Of a stretch of DNA of 10,263 bases, positions 1-6,070 are shown piece by piece. A model generated the notes under the pieces. That model ran no database searches. It saw only the letters and a list, made by a program, of their open reading frames with translations, and was not told the DNA's origin. Within the stretch, counting starts at the first letter, position 1; every line of letters starts with the position of its first letter. The position numbers were made by a program, and so were the translations under genes. Origin of the DNA: Bacteroidota bacterium (GTDB lineage Bacteria > Bacteroidota > Bacteroidia > Flavobacteriales > Flavobacteriaceae); the NCBI GenBank assembly GCA_004356305.1, contig SMXJ01000040.1:1-10263 (forward strand), read 5' to 3'.

Positions 1-816
1 AAGGTTATTTTCTTATGTGCTTCTACCATTGCGAGTGCTAGTATCCTCATGCAATCTAAAAGCGACCGCTTCCCAAATGGAATGGGAAATGACAGCGGTG
101 AACTTGGGCATAATATTATGGATCATCATTTCAAAGCAGGCGCATGGGCTACTGTAGAAGGCTATGAAGATAAATATTACAAAGGGCGTCGCCCGAATGG
201 GATCTATGTTCCGAGATTCAGAAATATTGGAGGGAAGACCGATCAAAAGAATTTCACACGAGGCTATGGCTATCAGGGAGGTGCGAGTCGAAGTCATTAT
301 GAAGAGGTAGTGGCCGAATTGGCCTATGGAAAGAACCTCAAGGAATCAATAACAGAACCCGGTAAATGGAGAATATTGTTGCTGGGATTTGGTGAATGCC
401 TGCCTTATCATGACAATAAAATGACCCTCGATTATGACATTCTTGATAATTGGGGATTACCAACCATCACTTTTGATGCGGAATGGAAAGAGAACGAATA
501 TGAAATGCGGAAGGATATGGTGCAACAGGCCGTAGAGATTTTTGAAAAAGCAGGGTATGCAGATATAGAACCCTGGGATGATCCGGGAGCTCCGGGCCTG
601 GGAATTCACGAAATGGGAACTGCCCGTATGGGGAAAGACCCAAAGACCTCTGTATGTAATGGAAACAATCAATTACACGCAGTACCTAACGTATATGTGA
701 CCGATGGATCCTTTATGACCTCGGCAAGTTGTGTAAACCCATCGTTATCTTATATGGCATTTACTGCCCGTGCTGCAAATCACGCTGCACAACAAATTAA
801 AATAGAAGCGTCATGA
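1..816 (+). CDS. GMC-family FAD-dependent oxidoreductase, C-terminal part (5' end outside window)
   Basis: The frame is open from base 1, so the start and the N-terminal FAD-binding Rossmann motif lie upstream; 271 codons are visible. The first visible codons (VIFLCASTIASASILMQS) correspond to the end of the GMC N-terminal domain, where a 'VIL.AG...SP.LL..S' segment is usual, followed by GHNIMDHH. The C-terminal domain has the hallmark HEMGTARMG (His codon 607-609) and, after VYVTDGSFM, the NPSLSYMAF motif (Asn codon 736-738). These are the His/Asn catalytic pair positions of GMC enzymes such as choline oxidase. Such enzymes oxidise alcohols or sugar hydroxyls. The next gene encodes a gluconate 2-dehydrogenase subunit 3 relative, which points to a membrane-linked sugar, polyol or glycoside dehydrogenase passing electrons to the respiratory chain, not to an O2-using oxidase. 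The substrate is not readable from sequence. The stop overlaps the next start (ATGA), implying translational coupling. Confidence 0.93.
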   Translation, partial: KVIFLCASTIASASILMQSKSDRFPNGMGNDSGELGHNIMDHHFKAGAWATVEGYEDKYYKGRRPNGIYVPRFRNIGGKTDQKNFTRGYGYQGGASRSHYEEVVAELAYGKNLKESITEPGKWRILLLGFGECLPYHDNKMTLDYDILDNWGLPTITFDAEWKENEYEMRKDMVQQAVEIFEKAGYADIEPWDDPGAPGLGIHEMGTARMGKDPKTSVCNGNNQLHAVPNVYVTDGSFMTSASCVNPSLSYMAFTARAANHAAQQIKIEAS

Positions 817-1454
817 AAAGAAGACAAGCATTAAAGAATATAGGATTGGGTGCCGGATTTTTAGTGGCCTCCCCAACGATAATGAGCTTATTGCAAAGCT
901 GTACCAATGAACCGGAATTCAACCCCTTATTTATCACTAAAGGGGAAGGACACGCCTTACGACGCGTTGTGGATCTAGTTATACCTTCTGATGATACTGT
1001 GCCAGGAGCAGTCGATGTAGGCGTTCATAGCTTTATTGATTCTTTTTGGAACGAGGTACTCCCAGAAAAAGAACAAGCTTTGGTAAAAGTTGGTTTTACG
1101 GTATTTGGAGATAAATTCCGAAGTACTTTTGATAAAGAGTTGGAAGCCGGTAAACCTGAAGAGTTCGACCAGCTTATGGCTCAATATTTGAAAACCAGTA
1201 ATGAAGAGCAAAAAGCCTTTGGCGAGAAGATGGGTGAGTTTTATTCAGCATATGAAAAGGATCCTACAGCGCTACCAGACACCGATGCTGCCATGTTTAG
1301 TTTACTTTCCAATATACGCGGAATGACCATTTGGAGTTGGAAGACCAGCGAACAAATAGGAGAGAACGTTCTTTGGTATGATCCCGTTCCGGGACAACAT
1401 AAAGGATGTCTTCCTTCGAGTGAGGCGGGAAACGGAAAAGTGATGTCGTTATAA
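813..1454 (+). CDS. Gluconate 2-dehydrogenase subunit 3 family Tat lipoprotein
   Basis: This 213-residue protein begins with a twin-arginine signal (MKRRQALKNIGLGAGFLVASP) that ends in a lipobox-like LQSC, making Cys30 the probable lipidated residue. It is therefore predicted to be exported folded and anchored to a membrane on the periplasmic side. The mature part has the family pattern LRRVVDLVIPSDDTVPGAVDVGVHSFID around residues 50-77, then a mostly helical region. Proteins of this family are the small partners of GMC-type dehydrogenases. In known FAD-dependent sugar dehydrogenases the small subunit carries the Tat signal and takes the signal-less flavin subunit across as a hitchhiker. Start choice is firm: ATG at 813 gives the Tat motif at residue 2 and overlaps the GMC stop by 4 bases. 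The partner relation is inferred from the overlap and the families; the lipoprotein call rests on the visible Cys. Confidence 0.9.
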   Translation: MKRRQALKNIGLGAGFLVASPTIMSLLQSCTNEPEFNPLFITKGEGHALRRVVDLVIPSDDTVPGAVDVGVHSFIDSFWNEVLPEKEQALVKVGFTVFGDKFRSTFDKELEAGKPEEFDQLMAQYLKTSNEEQKAFGEKMGEFYSAYEKDPTALPDTDAAMFSLLSNIRGMTIWSWKTSEQIGENVLWYDPVPGQHKGCLPSSEAGNGKVMSL

Positions 1455-1472
1455 GAATATAAAGTTAGTATG

Positions 1473-1496
1473 TTCAGCATTTCTAGGGATGCTGAA
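1473..1496 (+). repeat. Outer inverted-repeat pair TTCAGCAT/ATGCTGAA before the TIM-barrel gene
   Basis: TTCAGCAT at 1473-1480 is the exact reverse complement of ATGCTGAA at 1489-1496, with an 8-base spacer. In RNA this would be an 8-bp stem with an 8-base loop just after the preceding stop codon at 1452-1454. There is no following U-run, so it is not a standard terminator. The right arm is shared with the palindrome at 1489-1509, so the two structures exclude each other in one RNA molecule. Confidence 0.6.
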
Positions 1497-1509
1497 TTAA
1501 ATTCAGCAT
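1489..1509. repeat. Perfect 21-base palindrome (10-bp arms, 1-base centre) just before a start codon
   Basis: ATGCTGAATT at 1489-1498 and AATTCAGCAT at 1500-1509 are exact reverse complements around a single A at 1499. The palindrome ends two bases before the chosen ATG of the TIM-barrel gene at 1512, so it occupies the ribosome-binding region. As DNA it has the size and symmetry of a dimeric regulator's operator. As RNA it could hide the translation start, although its one-base centre means the innermost pairs must open to make a loop. No known operator consensus is recognised. Confidence 0.6.
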
Positions 1510-1511
1510 AT

Positions 1512-2447
1512 ATGAAACGAAGACAATTTATTAAAAAGGGAGCCTTAACGGGTTCCCTTTTTGCATTTGGAGGGGCTGCATTTGGAGCCGAATTGATCAC
1601 GAACCCAAAATTTGAAAGCCAATCGAAACATTCCTTTCACCTTAAGTATGCGCCTCATGAGAATATGTTCAAGGCCCATGCCGGGGGTTCTATCATCGAT
1701 CAGTTGGAATTCATGGCGGATCAGGGATTTACAGCCTTTGAAGATAATGAAATGCGTAATCGGCCTGTGGAAGTTCAAAAGGAAATGGCGAAGGTCATGG
1801 AAAAACGAGGGATAGAAATGGGCGTTTTTGTGGCGCATAAAATATATTGGCGAGAGCCAAATTTAGCGAGCGGGAAGCAAGAATGGCGGGATGAATTTCT
1901 TCAATATATAAAAGACGCGGTGGAAGTCGCCAAAAGAGTCAACGCTAAATGGATGACTGTAGTGCCGGGGCATGTAGATCTGCGTTTGCATAAAAGTTAC
2001 CAAACGGCTAATGTGATCGAGACTTTGAAAAGGGCCGGTGCCATTCTTGAACCTCATGATCTGATCATGGTGCTCGAACCTCTCAATTTCAGAGATCATC
2101 CCGGATTATTTTTGGCAGAATCTCCGCAAGCGTATCAAATTTGTAAAGCGGTGGATAGTCCTTCTTGCAAAATATTATTTGATATCTATCACCAGCAGAT
2201 CCAGGAAGGGAATCTAATACCAAATATTAAGGCTTGCTGGGAGGAGATCGCCTATTTCCAGATCGGAGACAATCCCGGCCGTAATGAGCCCACTTCCGGA
2301 GAGATAAACTATAAAAATATCTTTAAGTACATTCACAGTCGGGGTTTCAGCGGCATCTTAGGCATGGAACACGGGAATTCAATACCGGGAAAAGAAGGGG
2401 AACTACGCGTCATCGCTGCTTATAAAGAAGTCGATGATTTTGTATAA
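1512..2447 (+). CDS. Tat-exported TIM-barrel protein, hydroxypyruvate isomerase-like
   Basis: The 311-residue protein starts with a Tat signal (KRRQFIKKG, then a hydrophobic stretch ending GAAFGA near residue 26). It continues as an AP-endonuclease-2/xylose-isomerase-like TIM barrel. Motifs match the hydroxypyruvate isomerase (Hyi) group: VLEPLNFRDHPG (Glu189), LFDIYHQQIQEGNLI (Asp224, His227), QIGDNPGRNEPTSGEINY (residues 250-267) and ILGMEHG (Glu286). Glu189 and Glu286 would be the catalytic acid/base pair. An in-frame ATG at 1470 would add 14 residues before the Tat motif and translate the palindrome, so the 1512 start is preferred. Cytosolic Hyi enzymes lack an export signal; the periplasmic position and the dehydrogenase genes before it suggest an isomerase or epimerase acting on an oxidised sugar. 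Bacteroidota often pair such barrels with GMC or Gfo/Idh enzymes in keto-glycoside metabolism. The true substrate is unknown, and 'hydroxypyruvate isomerase' should be read as a family name. Confidence 0.88.
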   Translation: MKRRQFIKKGALTGSLFAFGGAAFGAELITNPKFESQSKHSFHLKYAPHENMFKAHAGGSIIDQLEFMADQGFTAFEDNEMRNRPVEVQKEMAKVMEKRGIEMGVFVAHKIYWREPNLASGKQEWRDEFLQYIKDAVEVAKRVNAKWMTVVPGHVDLRLHKSYQTANVIETLKRAGAILEPHDLIMVLEPLNFRDHPGLFLAESPQAYQICKAVDSPSCKILFDIYHQQIQEGNLIPNIKACWEEIAYFQIGDNPGRNEPTSGEINYKNIFKYIHSRGFSGILGMEHGNSIPGKEGELRVIAAYKEVDDFV

Positions 2448-2471
2448 ACCATCCACGCATTGAATTATTAG

Positions 2472-2996
2472 TTATTCCGTTAATTCCTCTACTATGAACT
2501 TCCCTTGCATAGTACCAGAATGTCCCGGGAAGCTACACATGAAGTCATAAGTTCCTGCCGGAGGAGCAGTAAAGGTTATGGAAGTAGATTGACCGCCACC
2601 AATCGTTTTGGTATGTACGATCACGTCTTTTCCGTCATTGGGGATATAGTCTTTAGTGGCCCCCGCAGCGGCAGCTTCTATCGAGAAAGCTGGGATTTCA
2701 ACCCCTTTTTTCAACAGGACAAAGTTGTGACCCATCACTAGTATCTCCATTTTACCCGTATGTCGTAAAGTAAGAGTCACCTCTTGCCCTACTTTCACAC
2801 GAATTTCCTTTTTATCGAATTGCATTAGGTCGTTACCGGTAAGCCCAATATTTATTGTATTGCTACTTTCTTTTTTAGGGGTTTTAGTAAGCCCAATTTT
2901 AACCGATTTCTTTTCTTCTTTTTTTTCTTCTCCACCACCGCAACTTACCATAAATGAAATCGCAGTAAAAACGAAAATATACTTGAAAAATTTCAT
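2472..2996 (-). CDS. Azurin-like blue copper lipoprotein
   Basis: This 174-residue protein has a hydrophobic N-terminus ending FMVSC, so Cys19 is the probable lipid anchor, followed by GGGEEKKEEKK. An acidic or charged stretch right after the Cys resembles the surface-export signal of Bacteroidota lipoproteins. The cupredoxin domain spans roughly residues 45-172. The type 1 copper ligands are in place: His90 in MGHNFVL, then Cys154, His159 and Met163 in MCSFPGHSGTMQG. The Cys-His-Met spacing (5 and 4 residues) equals that of Pseudomonas azurin. Two extra cysteines that form a disulphide in classical azurins are not obvious here, since only Cys19 and Cys154 are present. The likely role is periplasmic or cell-surface single-electron transfer, for example to a terminal oxidase or reductase. 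The gene lies 4 bases after the hydrolase gene, probably in one transcript, and ends 24 bases from the converging TIM-barrel gene. Confidence 0.93.
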   Translation of the reverse strand: MKFFKYIFVFTAISFMVSCGGGEEKKEEKKSVKIGLTKTPKKESSNTINIGLTGNDLMQFDKKEIRVKVGQEVTLTLRHTGKMEILVMGHNFVLLKKGVEIPAFSIEAAAAGATKDYIPNDGKDVIVHTKTIGGGQSTSITFTAPPAGTYDFMCSFPGHSGTMQGKFIVEELTE

Positions 2997-3000
2997 AGTT

Positions 3001-3963
3001 CTATAATTTAGTATTCAAAAATTGCAGGGTACGGGTTTCACTGTAATAAACCGAATTGGATTGATGGAAACCAACATGCCCTCCGGTTTTAGGCATTTCA
3101 AGATAGATGTTTTTTGACTGTGATGCAAGTTCGATAGGGTAACAGGCTTCAGAGAGAAAGGAGTCATTTTCGGCACATAATAACAAGACAGGTGTGACTA
3201 TCTTAGGTAAAAATTGAAGACTACTATTCTTTTCGTAATAATCGGAAGCATCCTTGAAACCATGTGCAGGGGCAGTGTATTTATCGTCATAATCTTTCAG
3301 GGATCGTATACTTTTAAGTTCTTCCGGACTCATTTTATCAGGGTATTTCGGCATTTTAAGTTTGTATTTCTTTCTTAAATTATAAAGAAAAGAAGTTCGA
3401 TATACGATATTTCCTGATTCAGAAAGTCTGTGCATCGAGCCCTTTAAATTAAGGGGAGCCGAAATTGAGATTCCTTTCTTTATTTCCTTCGGAAGGGTAG
3501 TTCGCTCCCCTAAATACTTCAGAAGTAAATTGCCTCCTAAACTAAAACCAATAATCGCGATCTCATCGTAACGGCCCTTTTTCAGAATAAAATTAATGAC
3601 AGCTTCCAGGTCATCCGTTTTCCCGGCATTATACGATTCATAATGAAGATTGTCTTCCCCACTGCAACCTCGGTAATTCATGCCACAAACGTCCCAGCCA
3701 TTTTCATTAAGTGCTTTCCCCTGGCCAATCATATACCGTCGCTGGGCGTTGCCTTCCAGGCCATGGAGTAAAATAGCGGTTTTTCTGGTCTTTTTGATAG
3801 AAAACGACCAATCCAAGTCCAAAAAATCGTCATCGGGTAAAATGACCCGTTCCCGTTGTTGTAACAGTTTTGGACGAGGGCGCAGTTTGGCTGAGTAAAT
3901 AGTCGAAAAATGGCTATTTTTAAATAATCCGGAAATTTTATACGAGGATGAGACGATCGGCAT
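3001..3963 (-). CDS. YheT-family alpha/beta hydrolase
   Basis: This 320-residue protein has the alpha/beta-hydrolase layout: the HGLEG oxyanion-loop motif at residues 67-71, MNYRGCSG at 95-102, and the nucleophile elbow GFSLGG with Ser141. The acid is a likely Asp267 in LLCAENDSF, and the catalytic His is His296 in GGHVGF. The NYRGCSG segment, the N-terminal region with a 'NSHFSTIYSAKLR' type sequence and the overall length are typical of the YheT/ABHD1-3 group. That group is annotated as putative esterases or carboxylesterases with no well-fixed bacterial substrate. No signal peptide is seen, so it is probably cytosolic. The gene is read away from the TetR gene across a 119-base divergent region and is followed 4 bases later by the azurin-like gene. 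The shared transcript looks like chance packing more than shared function, because one product is cytosolic and the other exported. Confidence 0.92.
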   Translation of the reverse strand: MPIVSSSYKISGLFKNSHFSTIYSAKLRPRPKLLQQRERVILPDDDFLDLDWSFSIKKTRKTAILLHGLEGNAQRRYMIGQGKALNENGWDVCGMNYRGCSGEDNLHYESYNAGKTDDLEAVINFILKKGRYDEIAIIGFSLGGNLLLKYLGERTTLPKEIKKGISISAPLNLKGSMHRLSESGNIVYRTSFLYNLRKKYKLKMPKYPDKMSPEELKSIRSLKDYDDKYTAPAHGFKDASDYYEKNSSLQFLPKIVTPVLLLCAENDSFLSEACYPIELASQSKNIYLEMPKTGGHVGFHQSNSVYYSETRTLQFLNTKL

Positions 3964-3993
3964 TTAGAAACACAGAATTGGATGTAAATCTGG

Positions 3994-4001
3994 CAAATAT
4001 A
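3994..4001 (-). promoter_or_regulatory. Candidate Bacteroidota -7 promoter element for the hydrolase-azurin unit
   Basis: CAAATATA on the plus strand reads TATATTTG on the minus strand, a full match to the Bacteroidota -7 consensus TAnnTTTG. It lies about 31 bases before the hydrolase start codon at 3961-3963. No clear TTG -33 element is found at the expected distance, which lowers confidence. Confidence 0.5.
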
Positions 4002-4037
4002 AATCGAAAAACATAAATTTTTCCTAATAGTTTTTTG

Positions 4038-4053
4038 TGAAATGTTCGTTTCA
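4038..4053. promoter_or_regulatory. Candidate operator palindrome for the adjacent TetR regulator
   Basis: TGAAATGTTCGTTTCA has perfect 5-bp outer arms (TGAAA/TTTCA), and 6 of its 8 base pairs are symmetric. Three further flanking positions on each side (TTT/AAA) also match. It lies in the divergent hydrolase-TetR gap, 29 bases before the TetR start. It fills the spacer between a TTG at 4035-4037 and a weak -7-like TAAATTTA at 4055-4062. A repressor bound there would block the TetR promoter, the usual autorepression layout of TetR-family genes. Operator function is inferred. Confidence 0.45.
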
Positions 4054-4082
4054 GTAAATTTATACCATTCATTTAACAAGTA

Positions 4083-4667
4083 ATGCCAAGAACTGAAGTT
4101 TTTGATAGGGAGGAAGTATTAGAGAAAGCCAAGAATATCTTCTGGTTCAAGGGGTATAACGGGACTTCCATGCAAGATCTGGTGGATGCAACCGGTTTAA
4201 ATCGCAGCAGCATTTATAATTCTTTCGGCAATAAAATGGAGTTATATCTGCAAACTTTAAAGAAATATCAAGGGGATATTAGCGATCTTTTTGATAAAGC
4301 TAATAAACAAGAGCGAAATGCAATTGAAACGATCGGTTTAATATTTTTGTATGTTTTGGAAGACATTTTGGAAGATACAGAAGAAAAAGGGTGTATGCTC
4401 ATCAACTGCCGTACTGAAATGGGCAATCATGACAACCAATTGCACGAGTTGTTGGAAGCAGATCAAGAGCGTCTGCTTGGTATATTTCAAAATTTGGTAA
4501 GCCAGGGACAAGCCGAAGGCTCCATCCTTACTGGTGAAAAAAGCGAGCTGTTGGCCTATTATTTGGTCAATGCATTTCAGGGATTTAGAATTAGCGGCAT
4601 GAACATTAAGGATACGGTCATTTTAAAAAGTATCATTCAAAATATTTTAAAAACCATCGCTCGCTAA
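4083..4667 (+). CDS. TetR/AcrR-family transcriptional regulator
   Basis: This 194-residue protein has the TetR N-terminal DNA-binding domain. A first helix (VLEKAKNIFWFKGYNGTSM) leads into the helix-turn-helix (MQDLVDATGLNRSSIYNSFGNKMELY, residues 30-55), with the family-typical SSIYNSFGNK recognition end. The C-terminal domain contains GCMLINCRTEMGNHD at 103-117, the position of the GCLL-N---E motif seen in AcrR-like regulators with this C-terminal type. The ligand is unknown. The thioesterase gene starts 29 bases after it on the same strand, so the pair probably forms one transcript. A possible control role over fatty acid, acyl-CoA or aromatic-acid stress is inference from that neighbour. 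The divergent hydrolase could also be a target because the putative operator lies between them. Confidence 0.93.
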   Translation: MPRTEVFDREEVLEKAKNIFWFKGYNGTSMQDLVDATGLNRSSIYNSFGNKMELYLQTLKKYQGDISDLFDKANKQERNAIETIGLIFLYVLEDILEDTEEKGCMLINCRTEMGNHDNQLHELLEADQERLLGIFQNLVSQGQAEGSILTGEKSELLAYYLVNAFQGFRISGMNIKDTVILKSIIQNILKTIAR

Positions 4668-4696
4668 AGTTATTCAGATTATATAATAGTTATGAT

Positions 4697-5170
4697 ATGC
4701 ATTTAAAAGAATTTGAAATACGTTGGAACGATATAGACGCCAATCGTCATTTAGCCAATAGTGCCTACATCAGCTTTATGAGCCATACTAGGATGAGCTT
4801 TATGACAGAAGTGGGTTTCGGTCTCCTTGAAATGGCAAAACACAACATTGGCCTGGTGGTGCTATACGAACATATGTATTATTTTAAAGAGGTATTTCTG
4901 GGAAAACCTATACGAGTTTCCCTGGAATTAAAGGGAATTAGTGAGGATGGGAAGTTTTTTCAGTTTTATCATAATTTCTTTGACCACAAAGGTAAAAACT
5001 TTGCCAGAGGCGACATGATGGGAGCCTTTATCGATCTGAAAGCGCGAAAATTAACAGAATTGCCTTCCGAATTATTTCATAATTTAAACAAGATCGACAA
5101 AGCCGAAGATTTTATCGTCCTGACGAAAAAAGACACAAGGAAACACGGCCATTTCGCAATTGATTTGTAG
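4697..5170 (+). CDS. Hotdog-fold acyl-CoA thioesterase (4HBT/YbgC-like)
   Basis: At 157 residues the protein has the usual length for a single hotdog domain. The N-terminal signature RWNDIDANRHLANSAYISFM fits the 4-hydroxybenzoyl-CoA thioesterase pattern (Y-D-T-D--GHV-N--Y). Asp14 is the likely catalytic carboxylate, with His18 and Asn21 at conserved positions. The central helix (about residues 22-47) and the following beta-strands (VVLYEHMYYFKEVFLGKPIRVSLELKG; FFQFYHNFFD; ARGDMMGAFIDLKARKL) complete the fold. It should hydrolyse acyl-CoA or a related thioester in the cytosol; chain length cannot be told. It follows the TetR gene in the same direction and ends only 6 bases from the stop of the converging EamA transporter gene. 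The overlapping ATG at 4692 is out of frame, so 4697 is the start. Confidence 0.9.
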   Translation: MHLKEFEIRWNDIDANRHLANSAYISFMSHTRMSFMTEVGFGLLEMAKHNIGLVVLYEHMYYFKEVFLGKPIRVSLELKGISEDGKFFQFYHNFFDHKGKNFARGDMMGAFIDLKARKLTELPSELFHNLNKIDKAEDFIVLTKKDTRKHGHFAIDL

Positions 5171-5176
5171 TGCGTA

Positions 5177-6070
5177 TCAAACGGGTCTTTTAGCAGTTCG
5201 TGTGGACAGATACACGCCTAAAAAGATAAGTGCAGCTGCACCAACAAGAAGTGGGCTTAAACGATCTGAACCCAATAAGATGGCAAAGAAAGCCGCCAAA
5301 ACAGGCTGCAAATAAATAAAAGCACCAATGGTAGATGGGCGTAATTGTTTTAGCGCGTAAATATTTAAAAGGTAGGTCAAAAAGGTAGTTCCAATCACTA
5401 CGAAAGCCAGTTTCCAGATATGACTTAAAGTAAGACTGCCCCAGGCTACCTCCATAAATTCTGCCCCACCCACAGGCAGGTTCATGAAAATTGCAAAGAG
5501 GAAAAAGAACTTCATCAAAGTGATTGAGCTGTATTTTGCCACTAGTGGTTTTACAATGATCAGGTAGAAGGCATACGAAGTTGCGTTAAAGATAAATAGA
5601 ATATTTCCGAGCGGAATGTTGGGCGCATTGAGTTGTGTTTTTAGGCCGAACAGAATTAGCAACAAAGCTCCTGTCAATCCGAGGGCAATACCAATGGACT
5701 TCATCCAGGTGATCTTTTCTTTCAGAAAGATCGCAGAAAGAACCAATAATAATACCGGGGTCAGGGTAATAACAACCGAACTATTGATAGGGGTCGACAG
5801 TTCCAGACCTTTAAAGAACATGTTCATATTCAACACCATTCCGCAGAGGACACAGGCTAATATTCGAAGCCAATCTTTGCGGTCAATTTTCTCCTTAGGG
5901 AAAAATATACTTGCGATCCAAAAAAGCATAGCAGCCCCAATTACACGCAAAACTATAAATCCGAAAGGTCCAATAATATCGGGCATCAACCCTTTTGCAA
6001 GTGTATGGTTGACACCGTAAATTGCACTGGCAACTGTGGCGGCGAGAAGGGCAAGAGTGCGTTGATTCAT
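5177..6070 (-). CDS. EamA/DMT-superfamily membrane transporter
   Basis: This 297-residue, very hydrophobic protein consists of two EamA repeats (about residues 5-140 and 155-290), giving around ten transmembrane helices. Typical features are the N-terminal AIYGVNHTLAKGLMP, the first-repeat end PVLLLVLSAIFLKEKIT with the conserved Glu118, and the second-repeat end PSTIGAFIYLQPVLAAFFAILLGS. At the equivalent second position the usual Glu is Asp269 (GSDRLS). DMT proteins export or exchange small metabolites, often amino acids or nucleotide-like compounds; the substrate cannot be inferred. The start codon overlaps the stop of the ArsC/Spx-like gene (ATGA at 6067-6070), and it is the last gene of a three-gene minus-strand unit. 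The C-terminal end with RTAKRPV is basic, in line with a cytosolic tail. Confidence 0.93.
   Translation of the reverse strand: MNQRTLALLAATVASAIYGVNHTLAKGLMPDIIGPFGFIVLRVIGAAMLFWIASIFFPKEKIDRKDWLRILACVLCGMVLNMNMFFKGLELSTPINSSVVITLTPVLLLVLSAIFLKEKITWMKSIGIALGLTGALLLILFGLKTQLNAPNIPLGNILFIFNATSYAFYLIIVKPLVAKYSSITLMKFFFLFAIFMNLPVGGAEFMEVAWGSLTLSHIWKLAFVVIGTTFLTYLLNIYALKQLRPSTIGAFIYLQPVLAAFFAILLGSDRLSPLLVGAAALIFLGVYLSTRTAKRPV

Noticed and set aside
1470..1511. Upstream in-frame ATG for the TIM-barrel gene
   Set aside because: It would add 14 residues before a canonical Tat signal and translate the palindrome; the 1512 start fits an export signal much better.
5616..6020. Plus-strand 134-codon open frame opposite the EamA transporter gene
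   Set aside because: It is antisense to a clear ten-helix membrane protein; long antisense frames are common opposite hydrophobic coding sequence.
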